DNA from: Daldinia sp. FL1419
Taxonomy: Eukaryota > Ascomycota > Sordariomycetes > Xylariales > Hypoxylaceae
Length of the DNA: 64,000 nt
Direction: 5' to 3'
Assembly: GCA_025201765.1 (NCBI GenBank)
Contig: MU623427.1
Coordinates: 96,361 to 160,360 of the forward strand
Made by a program: the position numbers and the translations under genes. A model generated the notes under the pieces. It did not search any database. It worked only from the letters and a program-made list of their open reading frames with translations, and was not told the DNA's origin. Numbering within the stretch: the stretch's first letter is position 1; every line of letters starts with the position of its first letter. Shown here in pieces: positions 58,504-64,000 of this stretch.

Positions 58504-61065
58504 AACTAGGATCGCGTATTAATTACAATTAGAATCATAACAGCTCGTTCGCCTAAGCGCTTGCATGGTCTCAATTTAGCACAGGACTATGGATGGTTTG
58601 TTTACTTACGTGCTAGGTACTAGAAAAGAAACGCGGGTTAGGCGTCGTTCATATAACGCGATTGTCATTAGGGTCATTTAGTAATGATTTGATATCGCCA
58701 TCACTCAGTGGAAATTGCTTTTTCTCGGCTCACTCGTGTTTGTCTTGGTGTCTTTCGCACATCGTCAATCTAGAGGTGCTATTCGCGACATTCACATCTT
58801 TGGAATTTCTCATAGTAGCAGGAATATCAGAATAACGGAGGCAATGACGAAAAAAAGTATGTCGGTGGTCCGAGGAGAAAACTACGGGATTCTGCGGAGC
58901 TCCACGCTCCCCCCTTAATACGATGTTATAAAAGGGGCCGAAAGAAAGTCGGTGTATAATCAACGACAATGTAATTCTTCGAACGGTGAGACTCTCGGCG
59001 CATGGCGCATTGTAGAAGACTAGGTTACTGCGGACTGTAATCAAATTTAGGTCGATTTAAGCAGCATCGTGGCTGTAAAAATCCTCTCTATCCAATCATT
59101 TGAGTCAATTGATTCTCCTAGTTGATTCCTTTGAAGGGTATTTAATATGCGCTCGTCATAAGATCGTTGTCGTCTCTCCCCATTTCATTAACTTCAAAGT
59201 GGCACGGTAGCGGGATTCTTGTCACGTACATGGCGGTGATGAGTGCTGAACTAGTCCAAACATCGCGTACCTGAGTCGACGGGTCATTTACTGGGATCAT
59301 GGGCGTTACCGTTGCGGAGGCGGTAAAACTAGCGAGACGCTGGATCTTAACGGCTATTGTTTAAATTGACCGACCCCCGAATCACCCGTAAGCCGCCGCG
59401 CGAAGGCGGGGAATTGGCAGCTAAAATGTTCCACGTTTATTTGCTTATTCTATCCGTATTCACGTGAAAAGAGACACGTTCGGAACAACTTTAGGGGGAT
59501 CCATTATACGGCCGTTTATGAAAAAAGCGTAGAAAACTTGAAACTTCGGCCTTTACCTAAAAGGGTTCAAAAACAATAACTTGATTTTTGTTATCGCGGT
59601 CTCCAGTATTTCGGATTCCGTGAAGAATGAGGGCCAATCCGTTTGCTCCGGTGCGGGTACGTTGCTCGATGCGTTTGGGAGCTATTCTTAGATGCTGGGT
59701 ATGCTTGATTCCGGTATGATCGAATACTCGGGGGGTTCACTAATAGGCAAAGGGAGGATGGTCAAGAAAGAGGTTGTAGCGCCACATGTTTAACAATTCT
59801 ACCTCGCTCGAGCAAATTTTATTTTGGAAGGTAAGTAAAGCGTCTAATAAGTAGTTGCTTTTGGAGGCACCTGCCCAAAAGAAAGCGGTATCGGTTAAGT
59901 TTTCTCGGAACTTGCGACAGCTCGAATCGTAATCGGAGGAAGGTAGGCCGCTAATTCGCCTTTCGAGTACTTCGTTGCAGGGTTGACTCTCTTTATGCGC
60001 TGCGTGATTCGAATCCTGCATGGAGCTAGGCGCCCAAAAAATCAAAAATCGAATAGTCCCTCGCTTTCGCCAATAGTAGCTCCCTCACTTCACACGGTTT
60101 GAAATTGTGGGAAAAAAAGAAAAAAAAGAAAAGGTCGTTTCGAAGTTTATCACAAGTAACCAAAAAAATCCGGGGAACAATGACGAAAAATGAAAGCTAC
60201 TCCTCCTCCAGATTTATTCGTTTATCTAAACAACCATTTAGTTTTCCGGGGTTATCCGTTATGCGCCGTAATATTTAAAGCATCTGATCTTGTGGATTCG
60301 AATCGCTGGGTTTCTTACTGGGTTTCTTTTGGTTTCTGCTGGATTTTTTCTGGGCTTGATGCAGGGTCACAGCCAAACGTCATGTAGTCTTGCAGTAGTT
60401 CTCGCAGCAAGTCTGCAGTAGTATCGGTCTCAGCCATGGAAAAAAGGGGGGGAGATGGTAAGCAGGGCGGCTAGTAATAACCCAATACGTTATGTGGTTC
60501 GCCTCGTTTAGGCTAGAATCGTTTATAATACGTGTTGGAATGGTGCGATGCGTGCGATGCAGTGCATAACAGCTGTATTAAATCTATTGGAACGTCTAAC
60601 GAGTATGAAAATTCTTTCCTGCCCAAAGGAAAGGAATATGCAAGCCGCAGCCCGATCGTCGTATCGTCGTATCTTCGTTACTTCGTTATTACGTGGCTGG
60701 GCGGTCCCATTTCTTTAGTTCACCTGCCACGGCCCTCTCTGTCATCCCAAAGTCCTTTCGAACCGTCTCCATGTTCAGGAATGCAAAGTAGAAAAACCAC
60801 GGACGTTTCCCTCGCGCGCGAAGAGTTCAACTGAAATTCTTTTTTGAGCTTGATTGCCCCATCTACCCCTCCTTATCTTATCGGCACCGGTCTTTCTTAT
60901 CTCTTCTCTTATCAGATATATCTTATCGGGTAAAGAGAAGGTTGGGGCCAACTTTGGAGACTTTAAATCATGGGGACAGCTTGTACTTCGTATCCTTGTG
61001 AACAGTCTCCTAGAACGTTTGATGTCGACGAATACTATAGATTGCATCAACTTATACCCTACAGA
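58504..61065. other. Intergenic, about 2.6 kb, no supported gene
   Basis: The longest frames (minus 58730-59044, minus 59740-60045) carry no recognised domain. The second starts from an ATG and is open for 101 codons with plausible composition, so a small unknown protein cannot be excluded. The region from about 60,840 holds the PBN1 promoter and leader, with repeated CTTATC words. Confidence 0.45.
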
Positions 61066-62623
61066 ATGCGTCAAAGGATTACTTTCTTTCACAAGAACGA
61101 GAATGGAGTAGAGCCCGCCGCTCTAAGACTTTTAGGTCGATATATCTCGGGACCGGACATCACCGCTGAACGGGAGGATCGGATTACGCTGGCTCTTGAG
61201 GAGCTACCGGTTGAGCTTCAACACCTCCTACGAGAATCTCGCGAACTGTTCATTCGATGGCAAAAGCCTGTCCCATACAAAGCTATCGGCCCTTGGACTT
61301 CCAGATTACCTCCCGGTTTACATATCTTCTATACGCCCGGCAATAGCGAGAGACCTGATGGCGGCCGCTTATGTCGCCTGTTTCGGACCGCTTTCGGACA
61401 GCTGGATTGCTCATCCACATCTGTAAGTTATTCTTGTATAAGATAGTGTCAGCACGCTCTAGCATTCTAACAATTTTCAGGGGTCGTTTACCAAGCTACC
61501 AAATGACCGGTTCACTCACTCAACAGCGTATCAATATTACCAGATCCTAAACGACCTGTCGCATTTCGTTTCGTACCTCGAACAATTTGCTTGCAGTTCT
61601 GGTAACTCCGAATGCAAGTCGCGAGTTCAACGACTTCTAGACGCTAACTCTGTCGATTTCTCTTATGATGCGATTTCTCACGTAGTGAAATTGACAGCTG
61701 TGTGGCCTCATGAACGGCAGCCGTTATTTATTAACTCCCAACATGATCACAGAGCCGAAGTTGGAATAATGACACCGGACTCACCTCCGCATCTAGAGTC
61801 ACATGAGCTTGGCATCACGGGACTGTTGTCGGTCTTGGGTGAGGATTCTAGGCCTACGCCAACTCTCTTCTCGTTCCCATCGCGCCACAAGAATGCCGAA
61901 GATGCTGGTTTCGAGGCCACTTTTCTCCGTCCGATGGGCTTACACCCGACTATGCAATTACGCCTTAGCTCTAGCAAACCGCCTATGGATGATGCGTACT
62001 GCTCGCTGCACGCGTACCTTACTCTTCCCCGGACCGTCTTCATCGACAAATATCAACTTGGAGATGAGCTATTCGCGTCATCTAAAAATTTGTCGGCGTT
62101 GCGATACATTAGCCAGCCAGTGGACCTCGAAGCTCCTGATTATGCCATGAGGCTTTGGGGCTCTAGTGCGCTCCTGGAGCTACAGCCACCCAAATCCGAA
62201 GAGGACCAACCGTGGACAGCCGAGATCCCACTTCATCTTAGATATCTGGCACCCGCAGACCATGGATACCGAAATGTCAGTATCCCCTGGCCTGTGGTTT
62301 TTTGGGCTTGTGCGGCCGAAGAAGGCACTAAGTTCCCCAACAACCCATTCGATAGGACCAACCTAGGATACGATGGTCTATTCGGCCCTCGCACCCTATT
62401 TTGGCACGTCGAACCAAAGCCAGCTACAGGCGAAAACCTCTATCACGAAATTCGGGTTCCCGTCCTTGATCTAGGGCAATCCAACCGAATCAGTTCCGGA
62501 ACAGTAACGGTCGTTCTCATGGGACTTATTTTCGTGATATACAAGCTCGTGTCGGTCTGCCTAGGAATTAACCAAGACAACCATAAACCGGAGAAAGGGA
62601 GGAGAAAGAGAAAGAGTCTATGA
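61066..62623 (+). CDS. PBN1: Pbn1/PIG-X, GPI mannosyltransferase I subunit
   Basis: Pbn1 (PIG-X in animals) stabilises Gpi14/PIG-M, the ER enzyme that adds the first mannose to GPI precursors. Two exons (61066-61422, 61481-62623) with a 58 bp intron (GTAAGT...TTTTCAG) give 499 residues. The start MRQRITFFHKNENGVEPAALRL is the conserved N-terminus of filamentous-fungal Pbn1, so ATG 61066 is preferred over an upstream in-frame ATG at 60970. The lumenal part includes ELPVELQHLLRESRELFIRW. The PIG-X domain (about 300-420) contains LHPTMQLRL, FIDKYQLGDELF, LWGSSALLELQPPK, IPLHLRYLAP and the WPVVFWAC motif. One C-terminal helix (VTVVLMGLIFVIYKLVSVCL) and a short basic cytosolic tail give type I topology. 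The gene is intact. Confidence 0.93.
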
Positions 62624-62940
62624 TAATGAGTATGATACCAAAATTGAAGCATCAGCAGTCGTGCATTCTAAACTTTTATTGGGTCGGGGCGGGAATTAAC
62701 GACGGCGTCAAGAGGTCATGTGATTACGTATTATTTGCATTTGAATATTGTTACTATAACGGGGTCAGGGCAACGGGCACAGAACTTGGGTGTTAAGGAC
62801 GTCCGTATACATATACATACCTAAACTAAATACCATGGGTAGAGAACATAACTTCTTATTATTATATCGACCTACTATCTTACCTTGCTTTATACACATA
62901 TATCCAAACCCAATCCACAAACTTGATTAGGGACAATTGA
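62624..62940. promoter_or_regulatory. Intergenic and promoter region of the oxygenase gene
   Basis: It is short and AT-rich, with the PBN1 3' flank on the left. No specific regulatory site is recognised. Confidence 0.45.
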
Positions 62941-62952
62941 ATGGTATCGTGA
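62941..62952 (+). promoter_or_regulatory. Minimal upstream ORF overlapping the main start codon
   Basis: ATG GTA TCG TGA (three codons plus stop) ends with the A of its stop shared with the ATG of the oxygenase gene at 62952 (TGATG). If the leader starts upstream of 62941, ribosomes would have to leak past or re-initiate at once. The transcript start is not known. Confidence 0.5.
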
Positions 62953-63798
62953 TGTTTTCGTATATCGTAGCGGGAATTGCTATTTTATTATTCACGTACA
63001 ATCCAATTCACCAATACTTTTCTCCCGGACCATCCCGTCTCCCGCGGACGCCTCGGCCTCGTATAAATGAATCCCTCCTTGCAATCGACGCTGCAAACCA
63101 AACCGCACCGGACTGTCCTCCGGACTCGTACTCAGTTCATATTCTCTCAAAAGCGCCAATTGTAATCTATATTGAGAATTTTCTCTCGGAAGATGAGCGG
63201 TCTCATTTGCTAGAGATTAGGTAGGTTGGGTATCATTATTCTCTCGTCAGGAGAGGCCCCTACTTATGGATTAATAGTGAGCCTTTGTTTGAACCTTCGA
63301 CCATCACTCATGATGGCGACTCGACGCACCGCGATGCGACTATTCGTGATTCGGAAGTTGCATTGATACCTCGCACTGATACCGTGCGATGCATCGAAAC
63401 GCGTGCACGAGGTCTTCAGGGTTGGCGCAATGACTTGTGGATTGAACGTCTACGCACCCAACGTTATGGTACAAACCAGCACTACGCGCATCATTTTGAT
63501 TGGGGCTCCGGTGCTCGAGGTTGGGGCAGGGCTAGCAGCATGATGGCTTGGGTGCAGGCTGATGATGTTGAAGGAGGGGGAACCGAATTTCCCTTACTCC
63601 AACGCGAGGCACCCGACGAACCGTGGTGCCAATGGGTTGAATGTCCTAGGGCCGAGGAAGAATCCCCGGCTCCGAGCGGAGAGTTAGTCGCTGGTGTTAC
63701 TTTTAAACCAGTGGCAGGTAACGCCGTATATTGGGAAAACTTCCGTCCCGATGGAACGGGGAGAGGTTGGGATGAGACTTGGCACGCGGGTTTGCCAG
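62952..63798 (+). CDS. Prolyl-4-hydroxylase-like Fe(II)/2-oxoglutarate oxygenase, 3' incomplete
   Basis: This is a membrane-anchored member of the P4H-alpha-type dioxygenases. Exons 62952-63220 and 63278-63798 are joined by a 57 bp intron (GTAGGT...AATAG). The open frame extends upstream only to a TTG; the first ATG (62952) precedes an N-terminal membrane helix (FSYIVAGIAILLF). Domain landmarks: YIENFLSEDERSHLLEISEP across the junction, RDSEVALIP, the iron ligands H162-x-D164 (HHFDW), GGGTEFPLL, and the distal histidine H260 in DETWHAGLP. The 2-oxoglutarate-binding lysine normally follows about ten residues later, in the next exon. A donor GTACGT is at 63799, but the sequence after it degenerates into homopolymers and no good third exon is visible. 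Substrate unknown. Confidence 0.9.
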
Positions 63799-63871
63799 GT
63801 ACGTAACTATTTGAAGTTGTATTATACTCCAGCCTCTTCCTTGGATTCACGATTTTAGCCTCACCACGAGT

Positions 63872-63903
<32 letters not shown>

Positions 63904-64000
63904 GCCCCAGGGAAAAAACAATATAAAACCCCAAAAATAAACCCAAATAATTTAAAAAAAAAAAAAAAAAAGTTAAAAAAAGAAAAAAAGGGGCAAAAAA
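63799..64000. other. Homopolymer-rich window end
   Basis: It holds a T-run of about 30 (63,871-63,901), then A-runs and CCCC/GGGG words to the last base. It resembles a contig end built from low-quality reads more than biological sequence. The last exon of the oxygenase gene should be here. Confidence 0.6.

Noticed and set aside
60970..61065. Alternative PBN1 start adding 32 residues (MGTACTSYP...)
   Set aside because: In frame, but the conserved Pbn1 N-terminus begins at MRQRITF (61066), and the extra residues look like translated leader.

Overview
The window looks like chromosomal DNA of a filamentous ascomycete (Pezizomycotina, plausibly a sordariomycete; I cannot name the genus). Evidence: genes carry 51-105 bp introns with GTRAGT-like donors and CTAAC-like branch points; the gene families are typical of such fungi (Zn2Cys6 regulator, FunK1 kinase relic, highly reducing polyketide synthase relic, PTH11/rhodopsin-like membrane protein relic); and a 16.4 kb AT-rich block bears the signature of repeat-induced point mutation (RIP).

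Layout. 1-410 is the 3' end of a separase gene. About 8 kb without a recognisable gene follows, then a 1,116-residue Zn2Cys6 transcription factor (8437-11843). From 11.8 to 20.1 kb there is one intact gene, a 3-ketodihydrosphingosine reductase (17427-18684), set among decayed gene remnants: a possible alpha/beta-hydrolase fragment, a thioesterase-like gene, a PTH11/rhodopsin-like membrane protein and a FunK1 kinase. From 20,274 to 36,659 lies a nested pair of Ty1/Copia retrotransposons. The outer element (about 6.0 kb) is bounded by intact CAGTT target duplications, and its 5' LTR is split by an inner 10.4 kb Copia element. All coding capacity in both is destroyed by C-to-T and G-to-A changes.

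From 37.1 to 44.6 kb is a dense housekeeping segment: KRI1 (ribosome biogenesis, minus), a Rab5/Vps21-type GTPase (plus) and a RING-finger protein with an RS-like tail (plus). Then come a DHA2-type MFS transporter (minus, 45571-47567), an AYR1-like short-chain reductase (minus, 50865-51719), a small cysteine/coiled-coil ORF remnant (minus, 53391-53750), another short-chain dehydrogenase (plus, 54249-55080) and the ruined C-MeT/ER/KR/ACP half of a polyketide synthase (about 55.87-58.50 kb). The last genes are PBN1 (GPI mannosyltransferase I subunit, 61066-62623) and a prolyl-4-hydroxylase-like oxygenase (62952-63798) whose last exon is lost in homopolymer-rich sequence at the window end.

The intact genes are mostly independent housekeeping functions (chromosome segregation, sphingolipid synthesis, rRNA processing, endosomal traffic, GPI-anchor synthesis). 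The accessory theme is decay: a dead transposon nest and at least four recognisable dead genes. I found no convincing tRNA, rRNA or CRISPR array, and no credible new biological system. The nested-transposon anatomy and the strand-patchy RIP pattern are the most informative structures.
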